The position numbers were made by a program, and so were the translations under genes. A model generated the notes under the pieces. That model ran no database searches. It was given only the letters and a program-made list of their open reading frames with translations, and had not been told where the DNA came from. Below are positions 9,388-18,260 of a stretch of 45,276 bases of DNA, in pieces (within the stretch, counting starts at the first letter, position 1; each line of letters opens with the position of its first letter). The DNA comes from Bacilli bacterium (GTDB taxonomy: Bacteria > Bacillota_I > Bacilli_A > Izemoplasmatales > Hujiaoplasmataceae). The stretch spans positions 1 to 45,276 of the forward strand of contig JAFGQH010000070.1 of the NCBI GenBank assembly GCA_016935815.1. Reading direction: 5' to 3'.

Positions 9388-9948
9388 TTAGAATAATTTT
9401 GGTTCTTCGACTACAGTCGGATCTTTTTGAGCTTCCAGCTCATTCTCAATCTGCGCAACACGAGTCGATGCGGCTGCGGCGATTGCCCCTACGATATCGT
9501 CCAAGAAAGTATGGCAAGCAGGTTTATCTCCTTTACCATCTTCATTGAGTCTTGCGACGACTCCAGGTTTGTTGACATCGATATCACCAAAGTTGGTTTT
9601 ACCGATTGTTCCATACATACCAGATAATTCAAGACCGAACAATTCATCGATTCCAAACATACCCAAATCGGAAGCTAGAATTTCTTGAATCGGTCCTTGA
9701 AATGCTTTTTGTTCTGTCAAACGGTCGATTTCAGCACCTAATTGGAGAATATGAAATACATCTCGTAAGGATAGGATCTTTTCCACGGAATCCTTACAGT
9801 CCTGATAGGAAATCTCAGGGTTCCATTTGGATTGCTGTAAAAATGCGATTTGTGCAATTTCATCCAATTCGACTCCGCGTTGTTTTAGCTTCTCAATATT
9901 CATTTGTAACATTTCAGTTCTTGAAAAAAGGTTTTTGTCTCGGTTCAT
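9388..9948 (-). CDS. Phosphatidylglycerophosphatase A-like protein (YutG family)
   Basis: KLKQRGVELDEIAQI.. and GMFGIDELFGLELSGMYGTIGKTNFGDIDVNKPGVV...HTFLDDIVGAIAAAAS typical of YutG/PgpA. Confidence 0.85.
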   Translation of the reverse strand: MNRDKNLFSRTEMLQMNIEKLKQRGVELDEIAQIAFLQQSKWNPEISYQDCKDSVEKILSLRDVFHILQLGAEIDRLTEQKAFQGPIQEILASDLGMFGIDELFGLELSGMYGTIGKTNFGDIDVNKPGVVARLNEDGKGDKPACHTFLDDIVGAIAAAASTRVAQIENELEAQKDPTVVEEPKLF

Positions 9949-10039
9949 AAAATCACTCCTTTTTATATTTATAAAATATAAAATTCACCTAACATATTAT
10001 TATACCATATATTTGTGTGGATTTTATAAGGATTTGTTA

Positions 10040-10963
10040 TTATTCAGCGATTTTTCCCAAAGCCAGAAGGTCGCGTCCGCTTCCATTCATAAAGTCTTTG
10101 ATGGCCATCCTTTGCTTTCCTTGAAGTTGAAGATCCTCTAGCATTACGATCCCATTTTTGGTTTGGATTCCTACTTCCCGTTTATTGGAAATTACAATTT
10201 CACCGATTGTATCTGAAAGAGACTCTGTGCGGTATGTTACACGATACAATTTGATTTTATGATTATCGATGATGAAATATGTCAATGGCCAAGGATAAAA
10301 TCCTCGGACATGATCAAAGATTTGTTTTGCTGATTGATCAAAGTGGATCTTTTCCTCTTCCGGTTTGATATTATATGCAAATGTGATTTTGCTTTCATCT
10401 TGCGGTTTCGGTTGAATATGGTCCAATCGATTGATTACATCCAGTAACAAATCTCTCCCTATGATACTTAATTTCCGCTCGATAGTACCAACGTTATCTG
10501 TCTCTTCGATTGGGATGCTGGCTTGATCCAAGACATCTCCAGAATCCATTTTCATTGCCATATACATAATCGATACTCCTGTTACATCATCTCCATATTG
10601 GATCGAACGATGCATCGGTGATCCTCCTCTATATTTTGGCAATAACGAGGCGTGGACGTTGATTGCTGGGCGTTTTGCAGAAAATAGAACCTTTTCCGGA
10701 ATCATCTGTCCATATGCCGCAACGATGATCAAATCGAAATCTAGTGACAGAATGGAATCATAATCCTGCTTTATACTGATTGGTTGGAACACAGGGATTC
10801 CCAATTCGATGGCTTTCGTTTTAACTGGGGTTGGTGTAATGACACGTTTTCTACCAACTGGTTTGTCCGGTTGAGTTACGACCAATAGAACCTGATGTTG
10901 TTTGGCTAATCCTTCTAAAATCGGTACAGCGAAATTCATGCTGCCCATAAAACATATTTTCAT
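10040..10963 (-). CDS. fmt: Methionyl-tRNA formyltransferase
   Basis: MKICFMGSMNFAVPILEGL; NVHASLLPKYRGGSP; GVSIMYMAMKMDSGDVL motifs. Confidence 0.97.
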   Translation of the reverse strand: MKICFMGSMNFAVPILEGLAKQHQVLLVVTQPDKPVGRKRVITPTPVKTKAIELGIPVFQPISIKQDYDSILSLDFDLIIVAAYGQMIPEKVLFSAKRPAINVHASLLPKYRGGSPMHRSIQYGDDVTGVSIMYMAMKMDSGDVLDQASIPIEETDNVGTIERKLSIIGRDLLLDVINRLDHIQPKPQDESKITFAYNIKPEEEKIHFDQSAKQIFDHVRGFYPWPLTYFIIDNHKIKLYRVTYRTESLSDTIGEIVISNKREVGIQTKNGIVMLEDLQLQGKQRMAIKDFMNGSGRDLLALGKIAE

Positions 10964-10971
10964 ACTATCAC

Positions 10972-13323
10972 CTATCCTACATTGGGAAAACGATCGATAT
11001 GGATGAGATTGTCTTGCATCTGATATTGATCCATCATTTGTCCCAATATTGTATCTATTTGTTCGTTTTCACGATATTTGATCATGATTTCGCATAAATA
11101 ACGATTGTTGATTCGTCTGACGACTGGAATCGCCGGACCAAGTACGATTGTCCCTTTGTCGAAATTCCGTTTTAAAAATTTGACAATTTCGATTCCGTTA
11201 TAGAAGACATCACGGATATTCGGACCCATTACTTTGAGTTCCACCATGAAGTAAAACGGAGCGTATTTCGCCAATCTTCTGATGTTCATTTCGTGATGGT
11301 AGAATCCCAAATAATCGCTTTCACAGGCAAATCGGATTGCATAGTGCTCTGGATTGAATGCTTGGATCACAACTTTGCCTTCGGTGTCTCTTCTACCGGC
11401 TCTTCCGGATACTTGCATGATCAATTGAAAGGTCTTTTCTGATGCTCGGAAGTCGGATACATAGAGATTGGCATCTGCCTGAATGATACCGACTAGTGTG
11501 ACATTGGGAAAATCAAGCCCCTTAGCAATCATTTGAGTTCCTAGCAAGATATCACCGGTCGTTTCAAATTCATGCAAGAGTCTTTCATGTGCATTCTTCG
11601 TTCTGGTCGTATCATTATCCATTCGGATAATATTTGCAGTTGGAAATAATTGAGCCAATTCGGTTTCGACTCGTTGGGTTCCGCTTCCCATGTAACGCAA
11701 AGCATCGGAACCGCATTTTGTACAGGTTTTAGGCATCGGCTCATCGTGATTGCAATAATGACATTTCAACGAATGAGAATGTTCATGGTAAGTTAAAGAT
11801 ACATCGCAATTCGGACACATGAACACATGTCCACAATTTCGACAGATGATAAAATTGGAATAGCCCCTTCGATTCAACAACAAGATGACTTGTTCTTTTC
11901 GGTCTAATCTGGATTGAATTTCAGTTTGAAGGCTTTTTGAGAAACTGGAGGAATTTCCTTGTATGAATTCCTGTTTCATATCGACGACTTCAACTTGTGG
12001 GAGTTTCGCATTCAAAGCCCTTTTATCTAAGGTTAAGAGTTCAAAATACCCTCGGATATATCTTGCATAACTTTCAATATTCGGAGTAGCTGATCCTAAA
12101 ATCAGCACAGCTTTCTCACTTGCAGATCGTCTCATCAAAACATCAATTGCATAATAATTAGGAGTCGTGTCTTGTTTATAAGAGGATTCATGGCATTCGT
12201 CTACGATGATCAAACCAAGATCTTCAACTGGTGCAAAGCAAGCACTTCTCGCCCCAACAACTATCGTCGCTTCTTTGCGCACGATTCTACGCCATTCATC
12301 ATATTTCTCCATCGCGGATAATCCCGAATGTAACACCGCAACTTGTTCTTTGAACTCCGCTTTTAAACGACTCATCATCATCGGAGTCAGTGATATTTCA
12401 GGAACTAAGAAGAGCACGGATTGATTCCTCTTTACAACCTCTTGGATCGATTTAATGTAAATCTCGGTTTTGCCAGAGCCTGTAATACCATGTAATAAAA
12501 ACGTTTTTTCTGTACCAAAACTGGCTTTGATTTTTTGGAAAGCAATCTCTTGGTCTTCATTCAAAATGATGGATTTCGATTTTGGCTCATTCAGCGGTTT
12601 GATCTCACGATAGGTTTCTTTGTAGAACGTATTCAAGTATCCGTTCTTTTCCATCGTGTTGATCACAGAGGAAGTGATATTCAGAACCTCCAACAGCATT
12701 TTTAGTTTGGCTTGTTTGTTCTTTTGAGTGGAAAGATAAGCGAATACGCTATGTTGTTTTGGCGTCAAACCTTCGTTTGTTTTTCTCGTCAATTTGACAT
12801 ATTTAAATGCCAAAGACCGGTTCTTTGGCTTAATATCATATATCTGTTTTAAATTCTGCTTGCGAATTTGTTGCTTAATGATTGGATACAATTCCGGATC
12901 GATTGAATCCAACATCAACTCTTCCGAATACTCGAAAACTTTTTGCAGTTCTTGCGGTAATTCCTCGAAATGAATCGCTTCAATCTTTGGTTTGTATACC
13001 ACTTTGAGAGCTGCGGGTAACATGGTCTGAAATATTTGGATCAATAAAGAACTGGATTGCACTTGCATCTCTTTGGCAAGTTCAATCAACTCCAAAGTTA
13101 AATATGGTTCGACATCAATGATTCTATCAATGTTTTTCAAGGTATTCTGGTATTCGCTATTTTCTGCAATTTCCAGGCAAAATCCCATAACAGAACGATT
13201 CCCAAATGGTACAATCACTCTCGCTCCTATTTCCAGAATACCGATGAATTGAGGAGGAATATTATAGTCATAAGTCTTATCAACATTTTTCGATTTGATA
13301 TCAACAAGTATTTTAGCAATCAT
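10972..13323 (-). CDS. priA: Primosomal protein N' (PriA helicase)
   Basis: Walker A LLHGITGSGKTEIY, DECHESSYKQ, zinc cysteines CRNCGHVFMCPNCD...CHYCNH..CTKCG. Start at MIAKILVDI (13323) with GGAGGG SD. Confidence 0.96.
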   Translation of the reverse strand: MIAKILVDIKSKNVDKTYDYNIPPQFIGILEIGARVIVPFGNRSVMGFCLEIAENSEYQNTLKNIDRIIDVEPYLTLELIELAKEMQVQSSSLLIQIFQTMLPAALKVVYKPKIEAIHFEELPQELQKVFEYSEELMLDSIDPELYPIIKQQIRKQNLKQIYDIKPKNRSLAFKYVKLTRKTNEGLTPKQHSVFAYLSTQKNKQAKLKMLLEVLNITSSVINTMEKNGYLNTFYKETYREIKPLNEPKSKSIILNEDQEIAFQKIKASFGTEKTFLLHGITGSGKTEIYIKSIQEVVKRNQSVLFLVPEISLTPMMMSRLKAEFKEQVAVLHSGLSAMEKYDEWRRIVRKEATIVVGARSACFAPVEDLGLIIVDECHESSYKQDTTPNYYAIDVLMRRSASEKAVLILGSATPNIESYARYIRGYFELLTLDKRALNAKLPQVEVVDMKQEFIQGNSSSFSKSLQTEIQSRLDRKEQVILLLNRRGYSNFIICRNCGHVFMCPNCDVSLTYHEHSHSLKCHYCNHDEPMPKTCTKCGSDALRYMGSGTQRVETELAQLFPTANIIRMDNDTTRTKNAHERLLHEFETTGDILLGTQMIAKGLDFPNVTLVGIIQADANLYVSDFRASEKTFQLIMQVSGRAGRRDTEGKVVIQAFNPEHYAIRFACESDYLGFYHHEMNIRRLAKYAPFYFMVELKVMGPNIRDVFYNGIEIVKFLKRNFDKGTIVLGPAIPVVRRINNRYLCEIMIKYRENEQIDTILGQMMDQYQMQDNLIHIDRFPNVG

Positions 13324-13376
13324 AATCGTTCCCTCCTTTGAAAACATTATAACATGATTGAAAACGGTTATAAATA

Positions 13377-13396
13377 CCAATTAACGTTTTAATTGG
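13377..13396. promoter_or_regulatory. Perfect inverted repeat CCAATTAA-CGTT-TTAATTGG between the divergent priA and rnj genes
   Basis: 8-bp perfect arms with 4-nt centre, upstream of promoters on both strands. Confidence 0.6.
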
Positions 13397-13405
13397 GTGA
13401 AACAA

Positions 13406-13434
13406 TTGCATAACAAGGTAAGATACGATATAAT
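13406..13434 (+). promoter_or_regulatory. Promoter for ribonuclease J gene
   Basis: TTGCAT-17 nt-TATAAT. Confidence 0.5.
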
Positions 13435-13476
13435 GTAGTAGTAAAAAAATGTACAATTTTTTTGAAAGGATCAACT

Positions 13477-15156
13477 ATGGAGAATTTCGACGTAAAAGCC
13501 AAGGAAATTCTAATTTTTGCTTTAGGCGGCTTGGGCGAAGTCGGGAAGAACATGTATTGTGTCCAATATCAAGATGAACTACTCATCATCGATTCCGGAT
13601 TACTGTTTCCGGATGAGTATTTGATGGGAATTGATTATGTCTTGCCAGATTATCAATATCTGATAGAAAATCAAGACAAAATCAAAGCATTGATCATCAG
13701 TCACGGACACGAAGACCACATCGGTGGAATTCCATTTTTAGTGAAACAAGTTCAAATCCCAGTCATCTATGCTTCGGGGCTAAGTCTTGGCTTAATAAAA
13801 AACAAATTAGAAGAAAAAACAACATTCCCAGTCAACCTGCAAGAATATCATGAAGACGATATCATTTCATTTGGGAAAACCAACGTCTCCTTCTTTCGAA
13901 CCAACCATTCCATTCCAGATAGCTACGGAATCAAGATTTCTACTCCTGTCGGAAATGTGGTTCACACAGGCGACTTCAAATTCGATTTCTCGCCGACTGG
14001 AAGTGATTCCAATTATCATAAAATGGCAAGAATCGGTGAGGAAGGCGTCATTTGTCTGTTATCCGACTCTACCAATTCAGAGTTGGAAGGATTCACAACA
14101 TCCGAAAAGGTGGTCGCTGAAACAATAAAAGACATGTTCAAATCGATTGAAGGCAGGATTATCATATCCACTTTCGCATCCAACATACATCGTATACAAC
14201 AGATTGTTGAAGCTTCGATCATGACCGGTCGACGAATTGCCGTATTTGGAAGAAGTATGATTAAGAATATCGATGTCGGTTACAAGTTGGGATATATCAA
14301 AGCGCCAAAAGGCACTTTCATCTATACCAGAAACAATACTCAAATAGGTAATGAGAAGTTAACGATTTTGTGCACCGGATCTCAAGGAGAACCATTAGCA
14401 GCGCTCACCAGAATCGCCGGCGGGGTTCACAAACAAATTTCTCTGATTCCAGGAGACACGGTCATCTTGTCTTCTTCTCCGATTCCCGGTAACTTACAAT
14501 CGGTAAATCGAACCATCAACATGCTGTACAAGCGTGGTGCAAAAGTCATCACTCAATCACCTTTTGCCGATGTGCATGCATCCGGTCACGGTGGTCAAGG
14601 TGAACTAAAATTGATGTTAAAACTAATGAAACCGGTATATTTCATGCCAATTCATGGCGAGTATCGCATGTTGAAGACACATGCCGGGCTTGGTATAGAC
14701 GCCGGAGTAAAACCGGAAAACACCTTCATAATGGAAAACGGAGATGTCCTTGCCATAAACAAAGACAAAGCCTATATCAAAGGTCATGTTCAAACTTCGG
14801 ATATCTATGTAGATAGCGAATCGATTGGCGAAGTTGGATCCCTTGTCATCAAGGATAGACGAGAATTATCAGATGATGGTTTGCTATCGGTCATTCTGAC
14901 AATCGATGAAGAACACCATGAGATTTCTTGTACTCCGAATATTGTTTCCAAAGGATTCATCTATATCAAAAATCATACAAAAATGATTGAAGAGATGGAA
15001 GAATTGGTTATCAATGTCAGCGAGAAATTTCTATCAGAAGACAAGAAATTAAATATCAACGGGTTAAAAAATGATATTACAAGAGCCTTGAGAAACTATG
15101 TCATGAAACAAACGAAACGAAGTCCGATGATCATGCCTGTAATCATGGTATTATAA
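13477..15156 (+). CDS. rnj: Ribonuclease J
   Basis: Metallo-beta-lactamase SHGHEDHIGGIPFL, beta-CASP signature ASGHGGQGELKLMLKLMKPVYFMPIHGEYRML. Confidence 0.96.
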   Translation: MENFDVKAKEILIFALGGLGEVGKNMYCVQYQDELLIIDSGLLFPDEYLMGIDYVLPDYQYLIENQDKIKALIISHGHEDHIGGIPFLVKQVQIPVIYASGLSLGLIKNKLEEKTTFPVNLQEYHEDDIISFGKTNVSFFRTNHSIPDSYGIKISTPVGNVVHTGDFKFDFSPTGSDSNYHKMARIGEEGVICLLSDSTNSELEGFTTSEKVVAETIKDMFKSIEGRIIISTFASNIHRIQQIVEASIMTGRRIAVFGRSMIKNIDVGYKLGYIKAPKGTFIYTRNNTQIGNEKLTILCTGSQGEPLAALTRIAGGVHKQISLIPGDTVILSSSPIPGNLQSVNRTINMLYKRGAKVITQSPFADVHASGHGGQGELKLMLKLMKPVYFMPIHGEYRMLKTHAGLGIDAGVKPENTFIMENGDVLAINKDKAYIKGHVQTSDIYVDSESIGEVGSLVIKDRRELSDDGLLSVILTIDEEHHEISCTPNIVSKGFIYIKNHTKMIEEMEELVINVSEKFLSEDKKLNINGLKNDITRALRNYVMKQTKRSPMIMPVIMVL

Positions 15157-15163
15157 AACAAAA

Positions 15164-15183
15164 AAGGTGGATTTATCCACCTT
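15164..15183. terminator. Bidirectional intrinsic terminator between rnj and the exonuclease gene
   Basis: AAGGTGGA-TTTA-TCCACCTT flanked by A- and T-runs. Confidence 0.8.
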
Positions 15184-16060
15184 ATTTTTGTATGTCGACT
15201 TGTAACTGATTATTGCAAACGGCACGAAAATATTCATATACCTGCTTGGTCACCGTTGCATCTTCCATTGCATCGTGTTTCTGACTGGTCAGATCGACAT
15301 CCGCATAGATGTTATAAGCATTGAAGAGACCCATGTCATTTTTCAAGCCAAAGTAGGTTTTGTGTAGATTCAACAAGTTGATGAATTGCATTGTCTTCGT
15401 GAAATTGCGAAGTTTATGAAGTTTATTCATCTTGTTGAGTTCCAATTGATCGTTCTTTCCCCACACATATACTGCCGGGGCGTAGTTTCGATTGATATAA
15501 TTGAGTCGATTGTAAAACTCTCGATATTGGATTCCTTGATCCACTTCTTCTTGTTCAATTTGAAGGAATTTCATCGTTCTCTTAGATATTTGTGGAAACA
15601 AGGTTGGTTTAATATAAGATTGATACGACTCGATTTCATTTCCATATTGATCGGTAAGAACATATCCAACCTGTATGATTTCAGAAATGAAATCCTCATA
15701 ATTCGTATACGGTGGCATGCTCATCTCAAAATCGATGAAGAGACGGTTTTTCGGTTCGTTAACAATGTGTTGAATCCCAGACTTGATGATGGAGATATCA
15801 AAATATACAATTGGACTATTTCCTCTTGGTTTCAACACTTTTTCGATGTTGATCACATTGTGTACAAGATATCCTCGGTGGATTCTAGGTTTGATATTGA
15901 TTTGTAAAAATACATACATACCTGGCGTAAAGTACATCATGAAATTGCGGAACATGCCTTTGCTCATATAGAAGAAACGGACTCTTCGTTTCTCTTTGAT
16001 GGCAATGATCCTTTTATCTTCCAGGACACCATGTAGTATGCCATTGACTTGATTGTCCAT
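15182..16060 (-). CDS. DEDDh (DnaQ/ERI-1-like) 3'-5' exonuclease with N-terminal extension
   Basis: LFIDFEMSMPP (DxE), VWGKNDQLEL, HDAMEDATVT (HxxxxD) exonuclease motifs; ~110-aa beta-rich N-terminal region. Confidence 0.8.
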   Translation of the reverse strand: MDNQVNGILHGVLEDKRIIAIKEKRRVRFFYMSKGMFRNFMMYFTPGMYVFLQINIKPRIHRGYLVHNVINIEKVLKPRGNSPIVYFDISIIKSGIQHIVNEPKNRLFIDFEMSMPPYTNYEDFISEIIQVGYVLTDQYGNEIESYQSYIKPTLFPQISKRTMKFLQIEQEEVDQGIQYREFYNRLNYINRNYAPAVYVWGKNDQLELNKMNKLHKLRNFTKTMQFINLLNLHKTYFGLKNDMGLFNAYNIYADVDLTSQKHDAMEDATVTKQVYEYFRAVCNNQLQVDIQK

Positions 16061-16089
16061 AGTATCACCTTACAGTATTATATCACAGA

Positions 16090-17862
16090 TTATTTTGGAT
16101 TGATATCCTTGAGTGCAAGAAAAATATTATCGATTGCTTCGTTGGAAATCCTTAAACTACGCAATTCCTCTCTCGAGGCTGCTTTGATGTTCTCAAGGTT
16201 CTTATATTTCTTGAGAAGTTTATCCTTGGTCGCTTTTCCCACTTTAGGAATCGTATCTAGAATGGATGCATAGATGGATTTGCCGGAAACACTTCGGTGA
16301 AATTGGATGGCAAATCGATGCACTTCCTCTTGAATTTTATAAAGCAACGAAAAGACATTGCTGTGTTTATCCAGAGGAAGATCTCTTTCATCCCAAGTAA
16401 CGATCGCATCGGTTCTATGCCGATCGTCTTTTTTTAGACCGATGATAGGAATGTCAAGATTCAAACTTGAAAGCACTTCTTTCCCAGCTCTTAATTGGTG
16501 GATTCCACCATCTACGATGATTAGATCAGGACGATCCAATTCTTCCATTAAAACATTTTGATAGCGACGGTAGAGAACCTCTTGCATCATGTGATAGTCG
16601 TCACCAGTCTCCACGGTTTTGATTTTATATTTGCGGTATTGGTTCTTGCTTGGCAATCCATTTTCAAAGACTACCATAGCGCTGACTCTGTCTTGCCCGG
16701 CGGTATTGGAATTGTCAAATGCATCGATACGTTTGATTGTTGACAACCCCAAAAGAGCTTCTAATTCAGACAACGCTGCTATCGTCTTATTTTCTCGATT
16801 CAGATAGCTTCTTAGATTGACTTCCATATGTTCATTGGCATTTTTCCATGCCATTTCCATCAATTTCGTCTTCTTCCCTCTTTGAGGAATCGTAATGATG
16901 TCTCCCAGTACATCCGGATAGACTTCGAAATCGTATCCTTTGGGAAGCAGAATCTCATCTGGAACCAAATTCTTTTCATAATGCTCTGCCAAATACGTCA
17001 ATAGTACTTCTTCTGGAGTTAGGAAATATGGCATGATCTTAGAATTGGAGAACAACAATCTTCCTTGTCTCATAAACAATATATTGACACAGATATAGTT
17101 ATCATAGGTAACGAAATTGACAATATCACGATTGAGATTGTCTTGGAGGATGACTTGTTGCTGCTCAGTTGTCCGTTCAATCGCATGAATCAAGGTTTTA
17201 TATTCCAATGCTTTTTCGAATTCCAATCGTTCGGAATGATATTCCATCTTGGCTTGATAGCGATCGATATATTCCTTTGTGTTACCGGAAAGGAATCGTT
17301 TCACTTCCTTTGCCATTTTTTTATATACTTCTAAATCAACTTCGTACTCACAAGGACCAAGGCATTGATGGATGTAATAGTACAAACAAGTTTTCTTTGG
17401 AAGTTTTGGACATTTTCGGAATGGGAATATCGTATCCAATACCTTCAATGTCTGATTGGCGGATGTGGCATCCGGAAATGGTCCAAAACAGTTTTTCCTG
17501 TTTTTGGATACATTGCGGGTAATTCTTAATTTCGGATAGGTTTCTTTTGTGATTTCGATATATGGATAGGAATTGTCACCAGTCAGTTGGATATTGTATT
17601 TAGGAATATGTTTCTTGATCTGTGTGATCTCCAATAAGAAGGCTTCCTTCTCAGAATTGGTGATGATATAACGAAAATCCTCAATTTCTTTGACGAGTCT
17701 TGTGGTCTTCTCATCATGCACACCGACAAAATAGGAACCTACGCGTCGTTTGAGGTTCTTGGCTTTTCCAACATATATGATTTTCCCTGCTCTGTTCAGC
17801 ATTTGATACGCTCCGGGTTTCTCCGGTAGCGTTTTGAGTTTTGTTTTGATGGTTTCGTTCAT
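16090..17862 (-). CDS. uvrC: Excinuclease ABC subunit C
   Basis: LPEKPGAYQMLNRAGKIIYVGKAKNLKRRVGSYF (GIY-YIG), FDNSNTAGQDRVSAMVVFENG, DLIIVDGG motifs. Confidence 0.97.
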   Translation of the reverse strand: MNETIKTKLKTLPEKPGAYQMLNRAGKIIYVGKAKNLKRRVGSYFVGVHDEKTTRLVKEIEDFRYIITNSEKEAFLLEITQIKKHIPKYNIQLTGDNSYPYIEITKETYPKLRITRNVSKNRKNCFGPFPDATSANQTLKVLDTIFPFRKCPKLPKKTCLYYYIHQCLGPCEYEVDLEVYKKMAKEVKRFLSGNTKEYIDRYQAKMEYHSERLEFEKALEYKTLIHAIERTTEQQQVILQDNLNRDIVNFVTYDNYICVNILFMRQGRLLFSNSKIMPYFLTPEEVLLTYLAEHYEKNLVPDEILLPKGYDFEVYPDVLGDIITIPQRGKKTKLMEMAWKNANEHMEVNLRSYLNRENKTIAALSELEALLGLSTIKRIDAFDNSNTAGQDRVSAMVVFENGLPSKNQYRKYKIKTVETGDDYHMMQEVLYRRYQNVLMEELDRPDLIIVDGGIHQLRAGKEVLSSLNLDIPIIGLKKDDRHRTDAIVTWDERDLPLDKHSNVFSLLYKIQEEVHRFAIQFHRSVSGKSIYASILDTIPKVGKATKDKLLKKYKNLENIKAASREELRSLRISNEAIDNIFLALKDINPK

Positions 17863-17907
17863 TCTAGTTCAATTATAACACAGCTTTCTCACTTGCTAGC
17901 AACAAAA

Positions 17908-17929
17908 AAACTTCAGAAATCTGAAGTTT
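17908..17929 (-). terminator. Intrinsic terminator downstream of rbfA
   Basis: AAACTTCAGA-aa-TCTGAAGTTT, followed on the minus strand by a T-run. Confidence 0.8.
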
Positions 17930-18258
17930 TATTTGATCGATTTGATTAGGTCTTCGATTCGTTGTCCTTTTGCATAAGACTTATCGTACTGGAACACGAG
18001 TTCTGGGACCTTTCGCATTTTGACGCGATGTGCGATTTGATTCTTGATGAATCCGTTGGCACGTTTCAATGCTTCTTGTGAATGTGCAACTGTTTTTTCA
18101 TCTCCGAATACGGTAAAGTAGACATACATGAAAGACAGTTCGTTTGTGATCTTGACATCAGTGATGGTCAGAAAACCCAAGTCTTCTTTCACATCGTCTC
18201 TCAAGATTTCTGTAAGGACGCGTTGCACCGTGGTTTCCAGGTGCTTGACATTTGCCAT
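17929..18258 (-). CDS. rbfA: Ribosome-binding factor A
   Basis: Length, RbfA-like sequence (VQRVLTEIL..DVKITNELSFMYVYFTVFG) and position after infB. Confidence 0.93.
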   Translation of the reverse strand: MANVKHLETTVQRVLTEILRDDVKEDLGFLTITDVKITNELSFMYVYFTVFGDEKTVAHSQEALKRANGFIKNQIAHRVKMRKVPELVFQYDKSYAKGQRIEDLIKSIK

Positions 18259-18260
18259 GA

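Noticed and set aside
15386-15907. 173-aa plus-strand ORF opposite the exonuclease gene
   Set aside because: Opposite strand has clear DEDDh motifs; this ORF has none.
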